Origin: Salminus brasiliensis
Taxonomy: Eukaryota > Chordata > Actinopteri > Characiformes > Bryconidae
Length of the DNA stretch: 64,000 bases
NCBI RefSeq assembly: GCF_030463535.1
Contig: NC_132892.1
Location: 28,574,341-28,638,340, forward strand
Direction of reading: 5' to 3'
The notes under the pieces were generated by a model. It searched no databases. It worked only from the letters and a program-made list of their open reading frames with translations, and was not told the origin of the DNA. Position 1 is the stretch's first letter, and each line of letters starts with the position of its first letter. Position numbers and translations under genes: made by a program. Positions 54,401-64,000 of the stretch are shown here, one piece after another.

Positions 54401-54495
54401 CCGAAATATCCCAAGGCGTTCCCGTTTTTGACAGCTGACCGTTTAAATGCCTGGTTTGAGGACCTTGTTTATTTACAGCACTGGCGTCACTACAA
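54401..54495 (-). other. fbxo48: Candidate untranslated first exon of fbxo48
   Basis: On the minus strand the segment next to the NRF1-like site runs to TATTTCGG|GTAAAG, a usable donor at 54400. The coding exon has a possible acceptor (TTCTGATACAG, minus strand) ending at 53144, which would extend it to 53143. The transcription start is inferred from the promoter motif, not seen. Confidence 0.4.
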
Positions 54496-54508
54496 CGCCC
54501 ATCCGGAC

Positions 54509-54520
54509 TGCGCATGCGCA
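54509..54520. promoter_or_regulatory. NRF1-type palindrome, fbxo48 side
   Basis: TGCGCATGCGCA is a perfect 12-base palindrome matching the NRF1 consensus. It is preceded by CATCCGGA, an ETS-like word. It lies immediately upstream of the inferred fbxo48 start. Confidence 0.65.
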
Positions 54521-54694
54521 CATGACTTTAGCGTTTAGATTTGAGCTTTTTACAATTTTATTTTAATCTTTTTCTAACTCAACATATTTATGATATTTTA
54601 AAATTATCGATGTTATTATGAATTACAAAAATGTTTTAAAAAAAATAAGTAAAATAAGATCACGCGTGCATCTGCTTTGTTTTGAAAAATAGAC

Positions 54695-54706
54695 TGCGCA
54701 TGCGCT
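54695..54706. promoter_or_regulatory. Second NRF1-type site in the fbxo48-aplf interval
   Basis: TGCGCATGCGCT, one base from the perfect palindrome, 186 bases from the first site and in an otherwise AT-rich interval. Confidence 0.6.
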
Positions 54707-54719
54707 GTTGCTCGCCGTT

Positions 54720-55660
54720 GCCTGACTAGAGCCAAGTTGTTTAATAATTATTTTAATTTGATTTAATTTTATTGCTGTAGAAATAATACAACAATATATG
54801 GCAGTGATACATCAACTATAGACTCTAATGCGAACTGAGCACACAGTGTAAACATTATTATAACACTAAACCGCAGCTAGAGAATATCATCAAACAATTG
54901 TATATTTTTTAGCCATCAATAATATTTTATTAATTATAATTCTGCTGTTGTCTTTTTTTAGTGACCAGCAAAGAAGTGTATCTTCTCTTATAAATATATC
55001 CATAAGGGTTGTATCTTAATGCACCAGAGTCAGAGGTCTTCCCATTTCTGCCAGTATCCCAAACAGGGCTGAACATCCGCTAGAGGGCGCTGAGTGGCGA
55101 GTCTAAGTTGAATGGAGACAAATGGAGCTAACGAGCTAAAAATGTAATAACATTTATTTCTGGCCTTTCACTCAGCATATTTCTCTATTTGTGTGAAGTA
55201 TAAGGACATAGTAAATAAAATAACCAATAAAAATCCATCAGCATGTTTTCATGTTTCTACAGCAAACAGTTTTAGGGGGGAAAGGCGTTAGCATTCTGGC
55301 TACTTAGCTAGCGCTGTTTGGCCGGCGAGCCGAACCGCTGATTACAAATAAAAAAAGAATAATATATTTTTTTAAATACTATTATTTATAAGCACATTTT
55401 AACGGTGCCAATGTCAGTGCACAAATAAGAAATAAAAATATACTCGTTGTAGGCATTTTTATAAGATAAATACCCAAATTATCTCACACATATACAGACT
55501 AAAATTTGTTTAAAAATGCTTTTAAGCGTATACAAATTATGCAGCAGTTTTTAAATATTATTCTGTCGTGTTTTAAAAAAGACAAGAGCTCCATAGGGAC
55601 TCATTTAGTCTCATTCGGGAGCGCCCTCTAGCGTCTGAGTACACCGGAAGACACGGTCAA
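54720..55660. other. fbxo48-aplf intergenic interval
   Basis: About 0.9 kb, mostly AT-rich, with no gene seen. Two similar GAGGGCGCTGAGTGG and GAGCGCCCTCTAGCG words (about 55084 and 55620), in opposite orientation, resemble CTCF-type core sequence, but this is weak. Confidence 0.35.
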
Positions 55661-55674
55661 GCTGTGCCCCTCTG

Positions 55675-55775
55675 CTCAGCTCTGTGGCCTGACTGCTCGG
55701 AAGTTTGTGGACGGGGCTGGTCTGTGGTTGAACATGCTGAGCATGTTTTAGCACGGCACTCAAAGAACCGAGCAG
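55675..55775 (+). other. aplf: Candidate untranslated first exon of aplf
   Basis: It ends CGAGCAG|GTGAGT at 55775/55776, a near-perfect donor. The first aplf coding exon begins one base before its ATG at 57277 after a TGCAG acceptor, so an upstream noncoding exon is required. The segment contains a five-codon upstream ORF (55734-55751). The 5' limit is a guess. Confidence 0.5.
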
Positions 55776-56559
55776 GTGAGTGGCTCATATTAGACCCCTT
55801 TCATGCCTTTAGGTGAGTTTCACCTGCAAACCTCAGCAGCACGCGGGTGGTGCTTGTTTATTCAGCTACATGCACAGAGAGAAGGCAGGAGGGGGGCTAG
55901 TCCACAGCGGTGTTATAGGGCTGCATGCTGCCTTCATCCATCCCTGCTCTGTTAGGCTCCTGGTAATGTGCGTTAACAGAGAGGTTGACTGGGAATCTGC
56001 ATGTGGACAGTTTGCTACACGCCTGCTCCTGAAGATAATCAGCCTCACAGCTCTAGGGAAGTAAGTCAGGAAACCCCAGAAAGCTGTAGGAGACACCTGC
56101 ACCTGTCATATCTGCTACATACAGTCTTTACAGGGGCTGTTATTGATGATCTGTCTGTCTTACTGCCACGTTTATATCATACAGGAGATGTAAACACGTG
56201 GACAGGGCTGCCACGATACCAGCAGCCAGTGCAGTATCACAATGCTCGATAGTGTGTGTATGCACATATGTAAATAAATACAGCCAATTTTATTGACTTG
56301 AATCCAATAAATATGCTTATATAAGCTTAACATATTTGTCTTTTATCAGTAGAAATGATTTCAAATAATAACCAAGATAAACTGTTAACCTGGTGCTAGC
56401 TTTTTAAGTGAGGTATTGAAGGATTTTGCCTTGTTTGGCCATTGACAGTATTAAAAAAAGCTGCTAAGATAATGAAGTGACTCATATTTGCTGTTGACAG
56501 TCCAGACCATCAGCGATTTACTTTCATCTCGTCGCCGTCGTGCAAAAAAACATTTTTCA

Positions 56560-56790
56560 CTTTTTGTCGTATTCTGAATCTGGCAGTAGTTCTTATTATA
56601 TTGTGTCAGAGTTTCATGAAGAATGGACCAATAGAAATGCTCAAAAATGGCACATATATATGTGTGTATATATATATATAATTTTCAATTGACTTCCATT
56701 AAAAGTTAAGAAGGTTCCTGTAAAGTTGCCTGTGAGGTTGCCTGAGTTTTTTGCATGACAGTGATGATCTATGGGACGCTCTGGAGCATA
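56560..56790 (-). repeat. Unclassified repeat family R copy in aplf intron 1
   Basis: It contains GAATGGACCAATAGAAATGC, a TCAATTGACTTCCATTAAAA segment and GCATGACAGTGATGATCTAT. The parts correspond to copies at 46300 and 50800. An (AT/GT) dinucleotide run is at 56653-56682. Confidence 0.6.
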
Positions 56791-57276
56791 GAAAAATGTA
56801 CACGTCGCCTCGCATTCAGATGAGTTTAATATTACTAGAGAATGTGGGAGCTTCTAGCCTGAAGGTTTAAACCTCACGTTCAAGAGACACAGACTCGTTC
56901 TCATTTCTATGAATTTCTACATACGCTGTAGACTAAATATCGGGGGTTATTGGGGGCAAAAACCCTTTTTTCCCCCCACTGTGACTAAAGGCTCAGATCT
57001 GATCACCAATTACTAAGTATTTAAGAACTGTCAACCTAACCGAATTTCCAAGCTCTCCCAGACCTTTCAAAAACACCAGGCAGGGAAAGCCTTCATGAAG
57101 CCAAGAAGGTGTAGTGCTGATTAGCTTCAGAGGCTGTGTTTACTACTTTCCAATAAAAACAAAAAACTATAACAACAACATGATGTGCAATTTGGCCAAG
57201 GGTGTCCAAACTTTTGCATAGCACTGCGTGCTGGCCACAATGGTTAATCTAACCTGCCCATGCTTTGAAATGCAGA

Positions 57277-60200
57277 ATGCCAGGGTTTGAGTTGGAGCAG
57301 GTGGACGGAGGCCAGCCCATTGATCTACCACTGGGAGAGACGGTGATTGGAAGAGGACCATTTCTAGGAGTAAGTCCTGCATTACCACAGTATTGAAGCT
57401 TAAGCTCTTAGGCTCTTTACCTAAAGTGAACTCTCTTAAAAAATAATGGTGCCACACACTGCAAGGAAGGGAACCGAAAGTAGTTCTTCTAAGAACCCTT
57501 TGATGCGCCCTTGTTTTTTTAGAGTGCATCTAAAATATGTGTATTAAACTTTATTGGTCTGCTCCCTAGTCCATAATCAGTACATCATTAGCTAAAGACG
57601 TGCAGTGCAGGCGGACTGCAGGCCTGGAGCTAGAAAACATCAGCTGCATCCAGAACCTCGTAATTATTTAGTAAATAAATAATGAATTCAGAATTAATTC
57701 ACAACTCTTAGAAGTCTGTTTTAGATCCTGTTTTATTTTATTTTCACTTCACGTCTTTCACTTTCACTTTAAGAGGCTGTCTCAGGTTTCAGGTTTGGGT
57801 ATTGCTATCTCCTTCCTCAAGATGGCGCCACACTCATTGTGCATTTTTAAGCTAAGCTGAGCCTCCAAAATCCTGGCTTTCACCTGTCAGTGTGGCTGTA
57901 TTATAAATGAGAAGCTACCTGAAGGTGAAGGGATGAGCCTGGAGCGCTGCCGCTAACTGATTATCTAGACTCAGAAAACTCAGTATTTTAGTGAGATTTT
58001 ATTCTAAACTGCGCTCGGTTCTGAAGCAGCTCGATTGCGACAGATTTGCACTCACTCACTGGAGCCTGATTTTAAAGTTTGAAATTATTTTTATGTTGAA
58101 TTATAGTTTATGCAGGACATAAGTAAGTACTATAAGCAAGTTCTTTTTAATTATAAAACAATTTGATTTAAGATCTGAAATGTATTAAATTAGAAATAAA
58201 TAGGGTTCATAGTAATGTCAGATAATTGCATAAAAATCACATTGTACCGATGCTATTTAATGATAAATTAATTGAAGTTTTAGGTGATGCTGGAATACTG
58301 CGCAAAAATATCTGAATTTTATTAATTTTACTGCAATTTTAACTCAGAAATGAATCACTCTCTAATTCAAATCCAGATAGATTAAGCAGATCTGCACATA
58401 AAGCTCTGTATCAGCCTAAAATTGTATATCGACACATTCCTTTGAATATCATTTACATTTACATTTACATTTATGGCATTTAGCAGACGCTCTTATCCAG
58501 AGCGACTTACAAGGTTACTGGTATTACAGAGGAGGGCCAATGTAGTAAGAGTCTTGCCCAGGGACTCTTATTGGTGTAGCGCAGCATAGTCACCCAGAAC
58601 GGGAATCGAACCCTGGTCTCCCACATGGTGTTGTTGTAACGCAATGGTAGGTGGTGGTGTTATCTGTTGCGCCACACCAACCACCATATCATTAATACTG
58701 TCATGCTCTAATGATCTACCCTGAGATTTGAAAAGCCTGTTCCAATATTAGGCTATAGTAATTCTAGACATTCATTTTATTATAACGCCAGTCTCACTGT
58801 TTTCTGTTGTTACAAAAATAAATATATAAATATAGCATCCAGCACAGACCACATACACACACCCTTAAACAGAGGTCCCTCAATGTAAAAATACTATGTG
58901 CAATACCCCCCCCCCCACATGCAAGAGTCATTAAGAGTCATTTGCAATAACCTGTAAATAATATTGTTATTGCTTTTTTACTTCTTATTTATATTGTGTA
59001 TATAGTGTCATTTATCTGCGTTTTTTGTATCTGAGTGTCTAGCTATCCCTTTCTGCTGTGACACTGAGAATTTCCCCACTGTGGGACTAATAAAGGATTA
59101 TCTTATCTTATCATAAAATAATTGTATACATTGTTACTATAATACAGAAAATGATTTATTATTTATTATATAATTATTATTTTGGAGCATTTCTATTGGT
59201 CCATTCATCATGACATCAAAAATCTATTTAAAAATAGATACAAGGGTCACCGATAGTCATATGGTGGACAGATGGGCTAGAGTCAGTAACTGCTATGTAA
59301 ACCTACACAGTGCACCTTAAGGCTGTCTATTTGCCAGACCTTGCCGATATGAAGCACACCACGATACAGAGATTAATTGAATATATTGTGATATATCGCA
59401 AAACTCAAGCTAGGTGAATTTTTAAAATGTATTTATTTATTTATTTAGATCAACTATTAGAAAAACTGTCATAGTATAAAATATAAAATGTATATAAAAT
59501 ATAAAAATAATCTTCTGCATAAGTAAGCACATGCATCTGAGTTAAAGAAAAGTTGAAAGAAGTCTGAAGATGGAGTACAATGCTGCCATCTAGTGGTCAG
59601 AGTTTAAACACAACACTAAATGAACCACTGTCTGCCACCAAGCAAATCAATACAGTGATGCCAATCACAGTATCGTGATGTTTTGATATATCGATATTTC
59701 CTTATGCCTCTAGCGAACCTTTAGTTTGTTAATTCTACTAAATGAACCATATGTCCAGCTACAAAAACATCGAATTAACCAATAAACTGCCGTCTGTGCA
59801 TTTTCTCTGTATTTGCTGTGCCAACACACTGACATTACACTCCCTCTCCCTCTTTTCTCAACCAGGTGAGCGACAAAAGAGTGTCCAGAAACCACGGGCT
59901 TTTGGAGAACACGGACGGTCAGCTTCGCCTCAAACCCGTGGGTGTTTTATGTTGGAGCTGCAGCTTACTTTCCCTGATCGTGCGCTTGCTGTCCGATCTC
60001 AATGGCAGTGATGGTGCTTTTGTCAATTTGGAGAGTCTCCATAAGAGCTTCTGCCTTTGATGTGAAGACATCAAAAGTTTTTGATTACAAAGCCGCGCTC
60101 TTGCTGGCTGTCTCGGCCTCACTTGTCCTTTTCTCTTCCTCTGTCTCTCTGGAAGTTGTCTCCAGCTCAAGTGCACTCTTTGAGTGTGTGTGTATGTGTG

Positions 60201-62554
60201 TATTTTTATGAGCGTCATTGACTGGGGTACTTTAACACACTCTGCTCTGCTCTCTGAAAAAGCAGGTGATGGTTGAAAGGGCTCTTATTTGGCCTGGATT
60301 TAGTGTCTCATTGGGCAGCAGATGTCCTTATAGTGCACGTTCAAATCGATATACAAACTGGCAAGTATGTACACCAAAGTCAACAGTGTGTACAAGCTCG
60401 GGACCGCAAGCTTTTAATCACTTTTATGTTTCAGATTGTTTGGATTATGGTTGGCTTAGCAATGACAAATGTTGCCGACCACACTTACAAACTATTTATT
60501 GCTTTTTATTCGTTTAAACCGACTGCACTTTTCACAGCCTTATGCTCATAGCTTGAATCTGTACGGAGTGTAAAAGATAAAACATTTGTAAGAAAATGAA
60601 CCTCTATGCTCCTAAAAGTAAAGCTTCCAGAAAGGATTATTCGTTGGAGCGATGCCACTGAAGATACACTTGAATTGCAGGTGAATTCCTTGCAGTTGTT
60701 ATTTGATGTACAGGGTGGGCCATATATATGGATACACCTAAATAATACACCTTTTTCACAAGAAAAACAATGGTGTGCTTGGTTTTAATGTAACTTTATT
60801 CTTTCATGAGTTATTTACAAGATTCTAATGTTCCAACAAAAAGGAAGTTAATATCACCAACCATTTCCATTTTATTTAGGTGTATCCATATAAATGGCCC
60901 ACCCTGTAGAAATAGTAAGGACGTGACTTTGTTGGTTGGGGTGAAAAATGCTCTGAAACCGATAAACAAGCCTATTTACCACCCTGTTATTTTGCGCCGA
61001 AACGAAACGCAATGTTTTTTTGTTTACGAAGGGTTCGTGAAAAACCCTAATAGGCTCTGCTGTAATTAGCTGGTTTACAGCACCAGCTTGAGGATCCCAT
61101 ATCCTATAGCATAGTTTTAACTAGGGATGCACCAATACCACTTATGCCTTTCCGATACCAGATTTTCAAGTATCTGCCGATACCGAGTACCGATACCAAC
61201 TCAGACTTAAATATTGGATAGACGGCTCTAAATCCTGAAATGTATAGTTATAGTATAGTTAATTTTGATAGGCTGTACTTTTAATATCTTATATTGTATA
61301 TATCCAAATAACAGCATTTACTGGTTGAGTAACTCATTTGAAAAGTTTCAGAGCTAAGAAAAAACTAAAATGGCCACAATGCAGAAAGTAGGGAAGCATG
61401 ATCTTGCTAAGTTTGACCAAACACCTTTTTAATTGGTGTAAAATTCACATTTCAGGGTAGTGAAAAAAAAAATCACATTCAGGTATAGGTACTAAAATGT
61501 GTGGCCTGCTTAAACTCCACAACAACAAAAAAATATATCACATGGAAAGAAAAAGTGCTGTAAATGTAAAAGTTAAATTAAAAGTCTGGGCAATGGTAAT
61601 AACTATTTATGACTGGCTTTTACTGATTGTTTAAATGTTTGGTTTCATAACAAAGTATGCAAGTGCCAATATCAACAATAGTTTTACCACTGAGTGAGCA
61701 CTGTAATTATTCCAGAGTCTTACCGGTTAGAGCTGCCATCAGTGTGATGTTGTGTTAGCAAGCTAAAGAGGTTGTAGCCAGATAGCATTTAGCTTCGCCC
61801 CCACTCACTTCCCTGAGTTTGGTTTTCTCAAGTCTTACCAATAAAAAAAAAAACGGTGCTGGTTCTGGTTTGGTTCAGCTAAGGTAAAAGCCATGAGGAC
61901 ATGGTAAAAGCTAGCAATGGTTAGCTTTTAGTCTAGTGTAGATCTGCGTTTGCGTTCCATGACTTTTGCTTTGTCATGTGCCGACGTCATGTTTTACTGT
62001 TTCTCCAGCTTTGACTAGGGATTTCTCTAGTGGGCGAGGTTCATGTAAATTCTGGGGTCGAGTCAAGACTGTGATGTAACAGTTTTGGAGTTTTGGAATT
62101 GGCCTGTTTTCCAGTTCTGTTTTGGTTATGATGGATTTTCTTTTCAGTGAAGAGAGAGCTGTGGTTGAGGTTCACAGTTTGTCACTTCCATGTACCGAAC
62201 TCTGATTATTTAACTATGCCAAGGAAACTGCTGTTTGACACCTTTAGAGAAGCGTCCACTAAAGGATCTTTGTGGAGCAAATCTTTGTGTTTCTTCCATG
62301 GCATTCCTCCAGACAGTCCTTTCTGGTACTTTTTATATTTGAGTGTACTCAAAATGCAGTTAGGCTCACCTACTTTTTTTATGTTCTCTTCAGACGCACC
62401 TGAACCCCTGCTTTGTTCAGGCCTCTCTGGGGGCACCCCCTGAGCCCCTACAGAAGGACCAGTGGCACTGCCTAAAGGATGGGTCCATCTTTTCACTCCT
62501 GCCAGGAAAATATGTCTACAGAGTACGGGTCATAACGGAGGACAGCACGCTCAG
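57277..62554 (+). CDS. aplf: Aprataxin and PNK-like factor (FHA domain part; gene continues beyond the window)
   Basis: Three coding exons are visible: 57277-57369 (31 codons), 59866-59937 (24 codons) and 62394-62554 (53 codons plus two bases). They encode the N-terminal FHA domain of APLF. This binds CK2-phosphorylated XRCC1 or XRCC4 and brings the protein to DNA breaks, where APLF acts in end joining and as a histone chaperone. Visible FHA signature: GETVIGRGP (the conserved Gly-Arg) and KRVSRNHG (Ser and His that contact phosphothreonine), then HLNPCF and FSLLPGKYVYRV strands. The start MPGFELEQVDGG matches the family. The remaining exons, including the PBZ zinc fingers and acidic tail, must lie past 64000. 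The exon 2 donor (CCC|GTGGGT) is weaker than the others. Confidence 0.92.
58451..58684 (-). mobile_element. tRNA-derived SINE with L2-type tail in aplf intron 1
   Basis: On the minus strand it starts GGTTGGTGTGGCGCAACAGA, contains the B-box-like GGTTCGATTCC, and ends with the L2 tail (AGTCGCTCTGGATAAGAGCG, then TAAATGTAAATG repeats). Candidate target duplication ATATCATT at 58446-58453 and 58686-58693. It is better preserved than the copy at 13212. Confidence 0.9.
59160..59260 (+). repeat. Unclassified repeat family R fragment
   Basis: Core TTTTGGAGCATTTCTATTGG, then TCCATTCATCATGACATCAA, in aplf intron 1. Confidence 0.55.
60711..60906. mobile_element. 196-bp mariner-type MITE in aplf intron 2
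   Basis: It is flanked by TA (60709-60710, 60907-60908). The inverted termini are about 33 bases and almost perfect: CAGGGTGGGCCATATATATG on the left and CATATAAATGGCCCACCCTG on the right, both continuing with GATACACCTAAATAA or its reverse. The interior is short and noncoding. This terminal sequence is a recurrent Tc1/mariner-type end in animal genomes. Confidence 0.9.
61115..62150. repeat. hAT-like repeat debris in aplf intron 2
   Basis: CTAGGGATGCACCAATACCA and repeated CCGATACC words near 61122-61200 mark the start of a common vertebrate hAT-type repeat. The other end could not be found; the rest of the stretch to the next exon shows nothing I recognise. Confidence 0.45.
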
Positions 62555-64000
62555 GTAAACACTCCGCCATTAACAGCAATAAACACACAAGCCATTTCAT
62601 CCAGAGTCTTTATTTTCCTTCACTCTGAGAACTGAATTGGCTGCATTTTTTTTGGTTTTGCCAGACCTGTCTAAACTCATCATCTCCTATAGCAAGTCTA
62701 AATAAACCCAGATTCATTGACCAAGAAATCTCTGGTTAGTGTTAGAGTAGGGAATGTTGTTCTTCATGTTGAAACTCTATATACTCTACCTTTTAGAATC
62801 ACAAACTGTTGTTTTTTTATAACTAATAAGTACTTTAAACTTAACATAATTATGTAGGAAGATGTAAATTAGTTTTATGGACAATATCAAGTACAGTATG
62901 TAGATCCCAGTTATTATCCCAAAAATTCTGATCAAACTCAACAACATTTACTAAAGAATGTGTAGCTTATTAATCAATTATCAACTTTACTATACTTACT
63001 AATTAATACTAAATATTAAATAATGAAATAAAAAAATACGCTCCTAGAAAATAATTGTGGTTATATCTGCAACACTTCATCAGGGATTCATGTATTTTCT
63101 TTTGTATTTTTCTTTAAAGAAAAATGGTTCTGTCAAAGAACCATTTTAAGTGTTAAATAAAAGTGTATCTTTATTTTCTAATTCATAATATTTCTAGATG
63201 CACTATTGTTACAATTTAAGTCATATAACCTTTTTAGTATCTTGTGCAAATATGGAACATAGAATTGTGTATTCTTTCAGGAATATAATAATTCTGTTTA
63301 CACTGTTGTTGAGTCTAAATCTTTCTTTTTTTTTATTAATTAATTTTATTAATTATACAGAAGTGTATCCTCTAGTCTATAATTTATTATATTCCAGCTA
63401 CACTGTTGTTTTCAATTACATAGTACATAGTAAATTAAAATTGAAATAATTAATAACACATTAGTTTCCTGAGTAATTCGGAAATTCTGAACTGTGGTCT
63501 GTCCATGAAACATATCCATCTGTTTGTTGAAGTTTGGAAAATGTGATTTCAGGTGAAATATCCCTTTAACTAAGTCTCCTCCTGGAGTGATTCCAGTTGC
63601 TGTCAGTGCACATTATATACATTGGGTCCGTATGCTTTAGCATAGAGCAGCATCTAGACGTCTGCCTTTGTTTAGTAAAGTAAACCAGATCCTGGACGGC
63701 ATCCCTCCATTCTCACGTTTCCTCACGTTTTCTCTCTCTCTCACCTTGACTCTCTGTGACCTGTCTGTGGTTTCGTGTTCCACATCTCAAGACTTAACCC
63801 GTCATCAGCCTCTGTAACGTCTCACACCCCTCTCACCCTTCACTCTTCGCTTTAATCTCTCGCTCCAGGTAAACGCTGGGGTATCAGTGTCTTCGCCTGA
63901 TGAGCCGGTTTGGCTCCCTTAACCTCCAGTGTAGCGCACAGCGGTTGGAGAGCGCTAAGCGATGCTAATTGGTGCAGCCGTCCCGTCAAGACTAATTGAT
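62555..64000 (+). other. aplf: aplf intron 3, no further features seen
   Basis: AT-rich intron to the window edge. The GCTCCAG at 63863-63869 looks like an acceptor, but in the required phase the next codon is TAA, so it is not used as an aplf coding exon. The next true exon lies beyond the window. Confidence 0.5.

Noticed and set aside
63863-63890. Possible fourth aplf coding exon after GCTCCAG
   Set aside because: In the phase left by exon 3 the first full codon is TAA.

Overview
The window is vertebrate nuclear DNA from a teleost fish. It has spliced genes with GT/AG introns, dense decayed Tc1-like transposons, a fish-type L2 LINE with its partner SINE, and a very abundant TA-flanked miniature element (outer ends near CACTATATGTCCAAATG). 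I associate that element with otophysan fishes such as characins and catfishes; the order-level placement is inference from repeats only.

Layout. 1-3.9 kb is AT-rich intergenic DNA with an unassigned CpG-rich, promoter-like patch (640-1580), an ATT-rich tandem array and transposon debris. 3.9-16 kb carries a stonustoxin/neoverrucotoxin-family gene (+) whose TATA promoter lies in an 866-bp tandem duplication, followed in the same orientation by exons for two galectin domains. Reading phases, a linker exon placed before each galectin domain, and the lack of a visible start for a separate galectin suggest one gene: a MACPF-like toxin-family protein with FN3 and two galectin CRDs where the fish venom toxins carry PRY-SPRY. 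This is the most interesting item in the window. 16-19 kb is LINE and Tc1 debris. 19.2-27.8 kb is get3/asna1 (+), seven coding exons, the tail-anchored protein targeting ATPase. 27.8-34 kb is intergenic and transposon-rich. 34.2-47.8 kb is best2 (+), a bestrophin anion channel with nine coding exons; one intron holds an antisense L2 with an intact 974-codon ORF. 50.3-54.5 kb is fbxo48 (-). 55.7 kb to the right edge is the 5' part of aplf (+), a DNA-break repair factor, divergent from fbxo48 across a putative bidirectional promoter with two NRF1-like palindromes.

The get3-best2 pair matches human 19p13 and the fbxo48-aplf pair matches human 2p13, so the window joins two blocks that are separate in humans. 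The genes do not form one pathway: they are immune or lytic (toxin-galectin), membrane insertion (get3), ion transport (best2), ubiquitin ligase adaptor (fbxo48) and DNA repair (aplf). All splice sites were read by eye; no alignment or expression data were available.
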